DNA of 64,000 nucleotides from Curtobacterium herbarum (GTDB lineage Bacteria > Actinomycetota > Actinomycetes > Actinomycetales > Microbacteriaceae): assembly GCF_016907335.1 (NCBI RefSeq), contig NZ_JAFBBT010000001.1, positions 310,001 through 374,000 on the forward strand, written 5' to 3'. Shown one piece after another: positions 35,564 through 44,111 of this stretch. Every line of letters starts with the position of its first letter. Position 1 is the first letter of the stretch. The position numbers were made by a program, and so were the translations under genes. The notes beneath the pieces were generated by a model. That model made no database searches and was not told the DNA's origin. It saw only the letters and a program-made list of their open reading frames with translations.

Positions 35564-36406
35564 ATGTGGGCCGTTGCCCGACGACCGAAGTGGATCGCCC
35601 TGCTGCTGCTGGCGATCCTGCTGGCTGGCGTGTTCGCCGCACTCGGCAAGTGGCAGCTCGAGCGCAGCATCGAGAACGGCAAGCCGCTGCCGGCGTCGAC
35701 CGAGACACGGAAGACCCTCGACGACGTCACGACGCCGGAGAAGCCGGTCGGGTCCTCGCTCGCCGGGCAGAAGGTCACGGTCTCCGGGCGCTTCGTCGCC
35801 GGCGACACGACGGTCCTCACCGGACGCAGCGGGGGTGGGAAGTACCAGACCGTCGGGCACCTGGTCGACGACGCGACGGGGGCGAGCCTCCCGGTCGTGA
35901 TCGGCTGGTCCGACCAGCGGTCGGCCGCCGTCGCCGGTGGTGACCGCCTGGTCGACGACGCGTCGTTGACGATCCGCGGCCGGTACTACCCGGCGGAGTC
36001 GCCCGACCAGGACACCTTCGAGCAGCACGAGTACTCGGCCGTGGCCCCGGCCCGGTTCGTGAACACGTGGAAGGCCTTCGACGACCGGATGTACGGCGGC
36101 TACGTCGTCGCCGACCGGACCACCGCGGACGCCGCCGACCTCGGCACCATCGCCGACCGGGCCCCCACGCGGGAGGTCCAGTTCGACTGGCTGAACCTCT
36201 TCTACGCGGTCGAGTGGGTCGTGTTCGCCGGGTTCGCCGTCTTCCTCTGGTACCGCTTCGTCAAGGACGCGTGGGAGCGCGAGCAGGACGAGGCACGCGA
36301 GTCCGCCGAGGCCGCAGCCGCCGATCCTGTGGACGACGACGTCGAGCCTGTGGACGAGCCCGTGGTCCCGGTGGACGACGCCCGGGCCGAGCCGGGTCGC
36401 CGGTAG
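35564..36406 (+). CDS. SURF1 family cytochrome oxidase assembly protein
   Basis: 280-residue membrane protein with an N-terminal span (WIALLLLAILLAGVFAALGKWQLER), where GKWQ-R is the SURF1 signature. A large extracytoplasmic domain contains VTVSGRF, VVIGWS and IRGRYYPAES, and a second span LFYAVEWVVFAGFAVFLWYRF lies near residue 225. A 45-residue acidic tail follows. It helps heme A insertion or maturation of oxidase subunit I. Five bases after the antiporter gene; the next gene has its own -10 element overlapping this stop codon. Confidence 0.9.
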   Translation: MWAVARRPKWIALLLLAILLAGVFAALGKWQLERSIENGKPLPASTETRKTLDDVTTPEKPVGSSLAGQKVTVSGRFVAGDTTVLTGRSGGGKYQTVGHLVDDATGASLPVVIGWSDQRSAAVAGGDRLVDDASLTIRGRYYPAESPDQDTFEQHEYSAVAPARFVNTWKAFDDRMYGGYVVADRTTADAADLGTIADRAPTREVQFDWLNLFYAVEWVVFAGFAVFLWYRFVKDAWEREQDEARESAEAAAADPVDDDVEPVDEPVVPVDDARAEPGRR

Positions 36407-36409
36407 GAT
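36404..36409 (+). promoter_or_regulatory. -10 hexamer of the DUF3817 gene (leaderless type)
   Basis: TAGGAT overlaps the surf1 stop codon and ends 7 bases before the ATG at 36417. Confidence 0.5.
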
Positions 36410-36416
36410 CGACCAC

Positions 36417-36863
36417 ATGGCTCTGACCGTCCGGACCCGCGACATCCCCAAGATCCCGGGGGCCGTGCGGTTCTACCGCATCTCCGCGTACGTCACCGGC
36501 GTGCTCCTGCTCGCCCTGGTCGTCGAGGTCGTCATCAAGTACACCCCGATCCAGCGCGAGATGCAGCTCGGCGGCGGCGCGTTCTTCGTCCCGAACGGCA
36601 CCGCGGGCGAAGCGCCCGGCACGTTCAACCTGTCGATCGCGATCCTCATCGCGCACGGGTGGCTGTACGTCGTCTACCTGTTCGCGGACTTCCGCCTCTG
36701 GAGCATCATGCGCTGGCGGCCGTCGCGCTTCCTGCTCATCGCACTCGGCGGCGTGATCCCGTTCATGTCCTTCGTGGTCGAGCACCGCATGCAGCAGACC
36801 GCCATGACCACCTACCACGAGCTGACCGCGCAGCAGTCGCGGGAGAAGGAGAGCGCTCGGTGA
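36417..36863 (+). CDS. DUF3817 integral membrane protein
   Basis: 148 residues with the actinobacterial DUF3817 pattern: [25 protein letters not shown], then [25 protein letters not shown] and [20 protein letters not shown], three membrane spans. Function unknown. Its stop overlaps guaA by GTGA, an association with guaA that is common in actinobacteria. Confidence 0.9.
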   Translation: MALTVRTRDIPKIPGAVRFYRISAYVTGVLLLALVVEVVIKYTPIQREMQLGGGAFFVPNGTAGEAPGTFNLSIAILIAHGWLYVVYLFADFRLWSIMRWRPSRFLLIALGGVIPFMSFVVEHRMQQTAMTTYHELTAQQSREKESAR

Positions 36864-38440
36864 GCGAGACCGAACAGCGTCCCGTCCTCGTCGTCGACTT
36901 CGGCGCGCAGTACGCGCAGTTGATCGCACGACGTGTCCGCGAGGCAAACGTCTACAGCGAGATCGTCCCCCACTCGGTCACCGCGGCGGAGATCCGCGAG
37001 AAGAACCCGGCGGCGATCGTCCTGTCGGGAGGCCCGTCCTCCGTCTACGAGGACGGCGCACCGTCCCTGGACGGCGAGATCCTGGACCTCGGCGTCCCGG
37101 TGCTCGGCATCTGCTACGGCTTCCAGGCCATGGCGAAGTCGCTCGGTGGAGAGGTCGCGAACACCGGCCTCCGCGAGTACGGCGCCACCGCGGTCACCGT
37201 CAGCGGCACCGACAGCGTCCTGCTCGGCGGCCAGCCCGCGGCGCAGACCACGTGGATGTCGCACGGCGACGCGGTGTCGAAGGCTCCGGCGGGCTTCGAG
37301 GTCCTGGCGTCGAGCGAGTCGACCCCGGTCGCCGCCTTCGCCTCCGACGAGCGCAAGCTGTACGGCGTGCAGTGGCACCCCGAGGTCAAGCACTCCGCGT
37401 TCGGCCAGGCCGTGCTCGAGAACTTCCTGCACCGTGCCGCCGGACTGCCGGGTGACTGGAACTCCGCGAACGTCATCGAGGAGCAGGTCGAGCGCATCCG
37501 CACCCAGGTCGGGTCGTCCCGCGTCATCGCCGGGCTGTCCGGTGGTGTCGACTCCGCCGTCGCCGCAGCCCTGGTGCACAAGGCCGTCGGCGACCAGCTC
37601 ACCTGTGTCTTCGTCGACCACGGGCTCCTCCGCGCCGACGAGCGCAAGCAGGTCGAAGAGGACTACGTCGCCTCGACCGGTGTGCGTCTGGTCACGGTGG
37701 ACGCCCGCGAGCAGTTCCTGGACGCCCTCGCCGATGTCAGCGACCCCGAGCAGAAGCGCAAGATCATCGGGCGCGAGTTCATCCGCACGTTCGAGTCGGC
37801 GGCCGAAGCGCTCGTCCTCGAAGCCCGCGCGTCGGACGGTGACGCCGAGGTGAAGTTCCTCGTGCAGGGCACCCTGTACCCGGACGTCGTCGAGTCCGGC
37901 GGCGGGTCGGGCACGGCGAACATCAAGTCGCACCACAACGTCGGCGGGCTGCCCGACGACATGACGTTCGAACTCGTCGAGCCGCTGCGCACCCTGTTCA
38001 AGGACGAGGTCCGTGCGGTCGGCCGCGAGCTCGGGCTGCCCGAGGTCATCGTCGGACGCCAGCCGTTCCCCGGCCCGGGGCTCGGCATCCGCATCGTCGG
38101 TGAAGTGACCGCCGAGCGCCTCGAGATCCTGCGTGCTGCCGACGCCATCGCCCGCGCCGAGCTCACCGCGGCCGGCCTCGACGACGAGATCTGGCAGTGC
38201 CCGGTCGTCCTGCTCGCCGACGTCCGCTCGGTCGGGGTCCAGGGTGACGGTCGCACCTACGGCCACCCGATCGTGCTCCGTCCGGTGTCCTCCGAGGACG
38301 CCATGACCGCCGACTGGACGCGTCTGCCGTACGACGTGCTCGCGAAGATCTCGAACCGCATCACGAACGAGGTGCGCGACGTCAACCGGGTCGTGCTGGA
38401 CGTCACGTCGAAGCCGCCGGGGACGATCGAGTGGGAGTGA
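36860..38440 (+). CDS. guaA: GMP synthase (glutamine-hydrolysing)
   Basis: Aminates XMP to GMP using glutamine and ATP. The protein has 526 residues. The amidotransferase domain has the nucleophile Cys in [10 protein letters not shown] and the His/Glu pair in GVQWHPEV. The ATP pyrophosphatase P-loop is [15 protein letters not shown]. The dimerisation domain holds [15 protein letters not shown] and ends [12 protein letters not shown] start by overlap with DUF3817. A hairpin follows 16 bases after the stop, then the long tandem repeat. Confidence 0.98.
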   Translation: MSETEQRPVLVVDFGAQYAQLIARRVREANVYSEIVPHSVTAAEIREKNPAAIVLSGGPSSVYEDGAPSLDGEILDLGVPVLGICYGFQAMAKSLGGEVANTGLREYGATAVTVSGTDSVLLGGQPAAQTTWMSHGDAVSKAPAGFEVLASSESTPVAAFASDERKLYGVQWHPEVKHSAFGQAVLENFLHRAAGLPGDWNSANVIEEQVERIRTQVGSSRVIAGLSGGVDSAVAAALVHKAVGDQLTCVFVDHGLLRADERKQVEEDYVASTGVRLVTVDAREQFLDALADVSDPEQKRKIIGREFIRTFESAAEALVLEARASDGDAEVKFLVQGTLYPDVVESGGGSGTANIKSHHNVGGLPDDMTFELVEPLRTLFKDEVRAVGRELGLPEVIVGRQPFPGPGLGIRIVGEVTAERLEILRAADAIARAELTAAGLDDEIWQCPVVLLADVRSVGVQGDGRTYGHPIVLRPVSSEDAMTADWTRLPYDVLAKISNRITNEVRDVNRVVLDVTSKPPGTIEWE

Positions 38441-38455
38441 CACACTCCTGACGCC

Positions 38456-38491
38456 CGAGGGCCCGGTACGCGACTGCGTGCCGGGCCCTCG
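38456..38491 (+). terminator. guaA terminator
   Basis: Sixteen-base stem (38456-38471 with 38476-38491) with one G:T pair and a 4-base loop; arm CGAGGGCCCGGTACGC. Confidence 0.8.
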
Positions 38492-38505
38492 CTCGTCCGT
38501 GGGGT

Positions 38506-39220
38506 CCGGGAGGCGCGGGTCGCCGCCGCCTCCGCCGCCGACCCCGGCTACCGCGCGTGCCCGCCACGCGCGCCTGTGTTCCGCCGAGTGGTCACGAATC
38601 GTCGTTCTGGCGGGTGTTGAGCGACGATTGGTGACCGCTCGGCGGAGGTGAGCGGGGTGTCGTGACCGGTGGGGGTCCGCCGACCGGCCGGGAGGCGCGG
38701 GTCGCCGCCTCCGCCGATCCCGGCTACCGCGCGTGCCCGCCACGCGCGCCTGTGTTCCGCCGAGTGGTCACGAATCGTCGTTCCGGCGGGTGTTGAGCGA
38801 CGGTTCGTGACCGCTCCGCGGAGGTGAGCGGGGTGTCGTGACCGGTGGGGGTCCGCCAACCGGCCGGGAGGCGCGGGTCGCCGCCGCCTCCGCCGCCGAC
38901 CCCGGCTACCGCGCGTGCCCGCCACGCGCGGCTGCGTTCCGCCGAGTGGTCACGAATCGTCGTTCTCACGGGTGCTGAGCGACGGTTCGTGACCGCTCGG
39001 CGGAGGTGAGCGGGGTGTCGTGACCGGTGGGGGTCCGCCGGCCGGCCGGGAGGCGCGGGTCGCCGCCGCCGCTGACCTCGGTTGCCGCGCGTGCCCGCCA
39101 CGCGCGCCTGTGTTCCGCCGAGTGGTCGCGAATCGTCGTTCCGGCGGGTGTTGAGCGACGATTGGTGACCGCTCGGCGGAGGTGAGCGGGGTGTCGTGAC
39201 CGGTCGGGGCCGCCCCGCCG
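38506..39220. repeat. Four-copy tandem repeat, unit about 176-182 bp, each with a 24-bp stem
   Basis: Copies begin with CCGGGAGGCGCGGGTCGCC at 38506, 38688, 38864 and 39046 (unit lengths 182, 176, 182 and about 175). Each contains CCGCCGAGTGGTCACGAATC.. pairing with ..GACCGCTCGGCGG about 41 bases later (22 of 24 pairs in the better copies), then GAGCGGGGTGTCGTGACCGGT. Copies differ by a few substitutions mostly in the loop and by GCC-triplet indels. No conserved reading frame runs through. The array fills most of the 866-base gap between guaA and the Bax-inhibitor-like gene. Confidence 0.9.
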
Positions 39221-39263
39221 ACCGCCCGACCGCCCGCCGCCCGGCGGCCCGCGGCGGGGAACG

Positions 39264-39297
39264 ACGGAGGGCCCCGGCCGAAGCCGGGGCCCTCCGT
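39264..39297 (-). terminator. Terminator of the Bax-inhibitor-like gene
   Basis: Fifteen-base perfect stem, arm ACGGAGGGCCCCGGC, loop CGAA. It lies 9 bases after the stop on the minus strand. Confidence 0.85.
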
Positions 39298-39306
39298 GTC
39301 AGGACG

Positions 39307-40206
39307 CTAGTTGCGCGAGCTGCTCGCGACGATCGCCAGGATGCGCAGGATCTCGAGGTAGAGCCAGACCAGCGTGACGATGAGCCCGAAGGCCGCCGTC
39401 CACGCGTAGACGCGGGGAGCGCCACGCTCGACGCCGGTCTTGATCTGGTCGAAGTCGAGGATCAGCGAGTACGCCGCCATCAGCACCACGAAGATGCCGA
39501 TCAGGACGCCCAGCGGGATGCCGAACAGCGTGACGCCGAGCAGACCGAATGCGCTCTGGGTCACACCGGTGAGCATGAGCACGATGTTGACGAGCGAGAA
39601 GGCCATGTAGCCGACCATCGCGACCAGGAAGAACCGGGTCAGCTTCGGCGTCGCACGGACCTTGCCGGACGAGAACAGCAGCAGCGTGACGGCGAAGACA
39701 CCGAGGGTGCCGAACACCGCCTGCGTGACGATGCCGTCCCACATCGTGTTGTACATGCGCGAGATGCCACCGACGAACAGGCCCTCGAAGAAGGCGTACG
39801 CCAGCACGAGTGCCGGCGACGGCTTCTTCTTGAACGTGTTCACCAGGGCGAGGACGAACCCGACGATCGCACCGACGATCCAGACGACCGGCGGCAGGTT
39901 CCAGCCGGCGACCGAACCGACGATGAGCACGCCGAACGCCAGGAGCGTCTTGACGATGGTGTCCTCGTACGACATGCGACCGGTGTCGACCTTGTCGGCC
40001 GAGGGGCGGTCGTACATGTCACGGAGCTGGTCCGGCGACATGCCGGGCTGCTGCGGCGCCTGTCCCCAGCCCGTCTGGCCGTACGGGGCCTGCGGGTACC
40101 CCTGCTGCGGGTAGGCGCCCTGCGGTGCGTTCGAGCCGGCGCCCCATGCGTTCCGGCCCGCGTCGTTGAAGGCGGGGGACTGGTCGAAACCGGGCTTGAA
40201 GGCCAT
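39307..40206 (-). CDS. Bax inhibitor-1/YccA family membrane protein
   Basis: 299 residues. The first 85 are a cytoplasmic Pro/Gln/Gly/Tyr-rich arm (QGAYPQQGYPQAPYGQTGWG). Seven spans follow, with LPPVVWIVGAIVGFVLALVN, AYAFFEGLFVGGISRMY, RFFLVAMVGYMAFSLVNIVL and the hallmark end SLILDFDQIKTGVERGAP then VWLYLEILRILAI. The two Asp of the acidic pore (LILDFD) are kept. Likely a proton/calcium-leak type channel; role in bacteria unclear. ATG preceded by AGAGGA. Confidence 0.9.
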   Translation of the reverse strand: MAFKPGFDQSPAFNDAGRNAWGAGSNAPQGAYPQQGYPQAPYGQTGWGQAPQQPGMSPDQLRDMYDRPSADKVDTGRMSYEDTIVKTLLAFGVLIVGSVAGWNLPPVVWIVGAIVGFVLALVNTFKKKPSPALVLAYAFFEGLFVGGISRMYNTMWDGIVTQAVFGTLGVFAVTLLLFSSGKVRATPKLTRFFLVAMVGYMAFSLVNIVLMLTGVTQSAFGLLGVTLFGIPLGVLIGIFVVLMAAYSLILDFDQIKTGVERGAPRVYAWTAAFGLIVTLVWLYLEILRILAIVASSSRN

Positions 40207-40492
40207 GGTGTCCTCTGATTTCCTCTGGTGTGGAGTCGTGGATCCGGTACCCGGGTGGCATCGGATCGTGGGCTCGTGACGGAGTGCGGCGGTGCCGTTC
40301 CTTCGTGTCCTCACAGCCTACGGGCCGTCAGGGTCCGATGGCTGGGGATCCGCGGGAAGCGGAACCGGCGTCCGTGCTCCTGCGCGCGAGCTTATTGACG
40401 GTCGCTGTCGGTCCACCGTGGGAACTCCGCACGCTCGCTGAACGTCCGTGACTGCAGCGGGGACGACGGGCGCCGTGTTCACCCGCGCTCCG

Positions 40493-40498
40493 TATCGT
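40493..40498 (+). promoter_or_regulatory. -10 hexamer of the glpQ-like gene (leaderless type)
   Basis: TATCGT, 7 bases before the ATG at 40506. Confidence 0.5.
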
Positions 40499-40505
40499 CG
40501 CCTGC

Positions 40506-41519
40506 ATGCAGCCGCTCGTCATCGCCCACCGCGGAGCCTCCGGGTACCGCCCCGAGCACTCCCGCAGTGCGTACGAACTCGCGATCGAGCTCGGTGCGGA
40601 CGCCATCGAACCGGACCTGGTGCCGACGAAGGACGGGGTCCTGGTCCTCCGGCACGAGAACGAGGTCTCCGGCACGACCGACGTCGCCGACCGACCGGAG
40701 TTCCGCGACCGTCGCACCACGAAGACGATCGACGGGCACCGGCTCACCGGCTGGTTCACCGAGGACTTCACGTGGGACGAGGTGCGCACCCTGCGGACCC
40801 GTGAGCGCCTGCCGGAGCTGCGCCGCGCCTCCCGGCAGCACGACGGCGAGGACGCGGTCCTGCGCCTGGAGGACCTGCTCGCGATCCTGGACGCCGCCCC
40901 GCGACCGGTCGGCCTGGTCGCCGAGGTGAAGCACGCCAGTGCGTTCGCCGCGGCCGGGTTCCCGATGGCCTCGCTCCTCGACGGCGCGCTCGGCGCCGCC
41001 GGCTGGCGCGGCGACGACCGGCTGACCGTCGAGTCGTTCGAGAAGGGCGTGCTCCGGCAGGTCGCCGAGCAGGGGACCGGCGGTCGGCTGGTGTACCTCC
41101 AGGAGGCCCGTGGTGCGGCCGCGGACGAGGTCGCCGCCGCCGGTTCCGCCGCCCCGACCTACGCCGCCGAGCGGACCGACGCCGCGCTCGCGCGGCTCGC
41201 GACCGAGTTCCACGGCATCAGCGTCGACCTGCCGACCCTGATGGCGGGCGTCGACACCCGGGCCGTCGACGACCCTGGTCCGGTGCGGAGCGACGTGGTC
41301 GACCGCGCGCACGCGGTCGACCTGGCGGTCTACACGTGGACGCTGCGGCCGGAGAACCGGTTCCTGCCCGCTGCCCTCCGCCGCGGCGGGGACCTGGCGG
41401 CGCTCGGCGACTGGGAGCGGTGGTTCACATCGGTGCTCCGGACCGGGGTCGACGGGGTGTTCGCGGACCACGCGGACCTGGCCGTCCGGGCCCGGTCGGA
41501 CGTCGGGGGTCGCGCCTAG
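40506..41519 (+). CDS. Glycerophosphodiester phosphodiesterase (GlpQ type)
   Basis: 337 residues without a signal peptide, so cytoplasmic. It releases glycerol-3-phosphate from glycerophosphodiesters. The TIM-barrel signature is IAHRGASGYRPEHS (catalytic His-Arg), DAIEPDLVPTKDGVLVLRHENE (metal Glu and Asp) and AEVKHA; the C-terminal end is GVDGVFADHADLAV. It can feed glpD. The stop codon overlaps the -10 hexamer of pcrA. Confidence 0.9.
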   Translation: MQPLVIAHRGASGYRPEHSRSAYELAIELGADAIEPDLVPTKDGVLVLRHENEVSGTTDVADRPEFRDRRTTKTIDGHRLTGWFTEDFTWDEVRTLRTRERLPELRRASRQHDGEDAVLRLEDLLAILDAAPRPVGLVAEVKHASAFAAAGFPMASLLDGALGAAGWRGDDRLTVESFEKGVLRQVAEQGTGGRLVYLQEARGAAADEVAAAGSAAPTYAAERTDAALARLATEFHGISVDLPTLMAGVDTRAVDDPGPVRSDVVDRAHAVDLAVYTWTLRPENRFLPAALRRGGDLAALGDWERWFTSVLRTGVDGVFADHADLAVRARSDVGGRA

Positions 41520-41522
41520 ACT
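41517..41522 (+). promoter_or_regulatory. -10 hexamer of pcrA (near-leaderless)
   Basis: TAGACT, 9 bases before the ATG at 41532, overlapping the previous stop codon. Confidence 0.4.
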
Positions 41523-41531
41523 GTCTCGGAC

Positions 41532-44012
41532 ATGACGATCGTGCTCGACCCCTCCGACCCGACGCCCAGCCGCTCCGGTGGCCCGGGTGCGGGTGACCGT
41601 GCCTACGAAGACCCGTTCACCGCGGGCCTGAACCCCCAGCAGAAGGAAGCCGTCGAGTACCGCGGTGAGTCCCTGCTCATCGTGGCCGGTGCCGGCTCGG
41701 GCAAGACGAGCGTGCTCACCCGCCGCATCGCGCTGCTCCTGGCGAACCGTGAAGCCTGGCCGTCGCAGATCCTCGCGATCACGTTCACGAACAAGGCCGC
41801 GGCCGAGATGCGCGAGCGGGTCCAGGCGCTGGTCGGGCAGGCGGCCGAGGGCATGTGGATCTCGACGTTCCACTCGGCGTGCGTGCGGATCCTGCGGCGC
41901 GAAGCCGAACGGTTCGGGTTCCCGCAGTCGTTCACGATCTACGACTCCGCGGACTCGCGAGCGCTGCTCAAGCGGATCATCAAGGACCTCGAGGCGGACA
42001 CGCTCGGGCTGACCGTCGGTGCCGCGGCCTCGAAGATCTCGAAGCTCAAGAACGAGCTGCAGGACATCGACACCTACGCGCGCAACATCAACGCGAGCGA
42101 CCCGCAAGAAGTCATGTTCACCGAGGTGTTCCGTCGGTACACGAACGACCTGCGCCGGGCGAACGCCTTCGACTTCGACGACCTGATCGGCCAGACGGTC
42201 TTCCTGTTCCGGGCCTTCCCCGACGTCGCGGCGCTCTACCAGCGTCGGTTCCGGTACATCCTGGTCGACGAGTACCAGGACACCAACCACGCGCAGTACT
42301 CCCTGATCCGCGAGCTCACCCGTCCGGTGCCGGTCGAGCAGGTCGACAAGCTCGAGGACTCCGGCCAGCACGTCGCCCGGATGCGCGAGACCGACGGCAC
42401 GATCGCCCCGGCGTCGCTGACCGTCGTCGGCGACTCCGACCAGTCGATCTACGCCTTCCGCGGGGCGGACATCCGGAACATCGTCGAGTTCGAGCGGGAC
42501 TTCCCGAACTCGAAGGTCATCCTGCTCGAGCAGAACTACCGCTCGACGCAGAACATCCTCGACGCCGCGAACGCCGTCATCGCGAACAACTTCGACCGGC
42601 AGGCGAAGAGCCTGTTCACGGACGTGGGCGCCGGCGAGAAGATCGTCGGCTTCACCGGGTACACCGGCCACGACGAAGCCCAGTTCGTCGCCGACGAGAT
42701 CCAGCGCCTGCACGAGGACGGCATGGACTACCGCGACATGGCGGTGTTCTACCGGACGAACTCGCAGACCCGTGCGCTGGAGGAGATCTTCATCCGCGCC
42801 GCGATCCCGTACCGGGTGCTCGGCGGCACGAAGTTCTACGAGCGCGCCGAGATCAAGGACGCCATGGCGTACCTGATCACCGTCGCGAACCCCGCCGACC
42901 CGCTGTCGCTCCGCCGCATCCTCAACGTGCCGAAGCGCGGCATCGGTGCCGTCACCGAGACCACCCTGCAGCGGTACGCCGACGAGCACGAGGTCTCGTT
43001 GCGCGACGCCCTGCGGCACGCGGACGACCTCGGCTTCGGGCCCAAGGTCCGGACGGCGATCACCGGGTTCGCGGCGCTGCTCGACGAGGTCTCCGCCAAG
43101 GCGGCCGACCAGCCGGTCGTCGACACGCTGACGCAGCTGCTCGACGGGTCCGGGCTGCTCGAACAGCTCCGGAAGTCGCCGGACGCGCAGGACGCCGCCC
43201 GTGCGGACAACATCGACGAGCTCGTGGCCGTGACGCGGGAGTTCCAGAAGAACAACCCCGAGGGCACGCTGTCCGACTTCCTCACCGAGGTCTCGCTGGT
43301 GGCCGCGGCCGACGAGCTCGACGACTCGTCCGGCACGGTGTCCCTGATGACCCTGCACACCGCGAAGGGCCTGGAGTACGACGCCGTCTTCCTGACCGGT
43401 GTCGAAGAGGACCTGCTGCCGCACCGGATGTCCGCGAACGAGCCGGGTGGGCCCTCGGAAGAGCGCCGCCTGTTCTACGTCGGCATCACCCGCGCGAAGA
43501 AGGTCCTGTTCCTGTCGCTCGCGATGACCCGGGCGCAGTTCGGTGACGTCAACGTGGCGATGCCGTCCCGCTTCCTGCAGGAGATCCCCGAGGGGCTCAT
43601 CGAGTGGAAGCAGTCGCCCGGCATGGCGAACAGCCGCGGTGGCACGCAGCCCCGCGCGATCAACGCCCGACGTGACGGCGGCAGCGCCGGCGGGTTCGGT
43701 GGCGCAGGCGGCGGCGGCGGCGGTGGTGGCTACCGCGGCGGTGGTGGCTGGGGCAGTGGGTCCTACGACCGCGCTGCTGCGGCTGCGAAGACCCGCCCGA
43801 AGACCGAGTGGGCGAACCGGGTCTCGGGGCAGGTCCGCGACAACGGGGACATGGAGCTCGCTGCGGGCGACCGGATCGCACACGTCGACTTCGGGCAGGG
43901 GACCGTCTCGGCGGTGACCGGTCAGGGCGCGAAGCGGATCGCGGAGATCGCGTTCGACACCGCGGGGCGGAAGAAGCTCCTCATCAAGATCGCCCCGATC
44001 GAGAAGCTGTAG
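41532..44012 (+). CDS. pcrA: ATP-dependent DNA helicase PcrA/UvrD
   Basis: 826-residue SF1A 3'-5' helicase for nucleotide excision repair and clearing of transcription/replication conflicts. LNPQQKEAV is the Q motif; Walker A GAGSGKTS lies at 53-60; ILVDEYQDTN is motif II; GDSDQSIYAFRGAD is motif III; LEQNYRSTQNIL is motif IV; VSLMTLHTAKGLEYDAVFL is motif V; and EERRLFYVGITRAK is motif VI. After about residue 720 a very Gly-rich linker leads to a Tudor-like C-terminal domain (IAHVDFGQGTVSAV), the RNA polymerase-binding module of PcrA. Confidence 0.97.
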   Translation: MTIVLDPSDPTPSRSGGPGAGDRAYEDPFTAGLNPQQKEAVEYRGESLLIVAGAGSGKTSVLTRRIALLLANREAWPSQILAITFTNKAAAEMRERVQALVGQAAEGMWISTFHSACVRILRREAERFGFPQSFTIYDSADSRALLKRIIKDLEADTLGLTVGAAASKISKLKNELQDIDTYARNINASDPQEVMFTEVFRRYTNDLRRANAFDFDDLIGQTVFLFRAFPDVAALYQRRFRYILVDEYQDTNHAQYSLIRELTRPVPVEQVDKLEDSGQHVARMRETDGTIAPASLTVVGDSDQSIYAFRGADIRNIVEFERDFPNSKVILLEQNYRSTQNILDAANAVIANNFDRQAKSLFTDVGAGEKIVGFTGYTGHDEAQFVADEIQRLHEDGMDYRDMAVFYRTNSQTRALEEIFIRAAIPYRVLGGTKFYERAEIKDAMAYLITVANPADPLSLRRILNVPKRGIGAVTETTLQRYADEHEVSLRDALRHADDLGFGPKVRTAITGFAALLDEVSAKAADQPVVDTLTQLLDGSGLLEQLRKSPDAQDAARADNIDELVAVTREFQKNNPEGTLSDFLTEVSLVAAADELDDSSGTVSLMTLHTAKGLEYDAVFLTGVEEDLLPHRMSANEPGGPSEERRLFYVGITRAKKVLFLSLAMTRAQFGDVNVAMPSRFLQEIPEGLIEWKQSPGMANSRGGTQPRAINARRDGGSAGGFGGAGGGGGGGGYRGGGGWGSGSYDRAAAAAKTRPKTEWANRVSGQVRDNGDMELAAGDRIAHVDFGQGTVSAVTGQGAKRIAEIAFDTAGRKKLLIKIAPIEKL

Positions 44013-44111
44013 GGGTCCTCACCGGTCTCCACCGGACTGGCGGGTTCGGCTCGCCTGGCGTTCACCGGGCGGCCCCGAGGTGTTCCCCGCCGGTCACTAC
44101 CGTCCGGGTCT

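Noticed and set aside
31395..35708. 1437-codon minus-strand open frame
   Set aside because: It lies antisense to glpD, the antiporter pair and others, its product is Arg/Asp/Val-rich without any domain, and it mirrors codon bias of the true plus-strand genes.
38506..39220. CRISPR-like array
   Set aside because: Repeat units are about 180 bp and adjacent, with no short unique spacers and no cas genes nearby.
40479..43883. 1134-codon minus-strand open frame
   Set aside because: Antisense shadow of glpQ and pcrA; no conserved motif in the translation.
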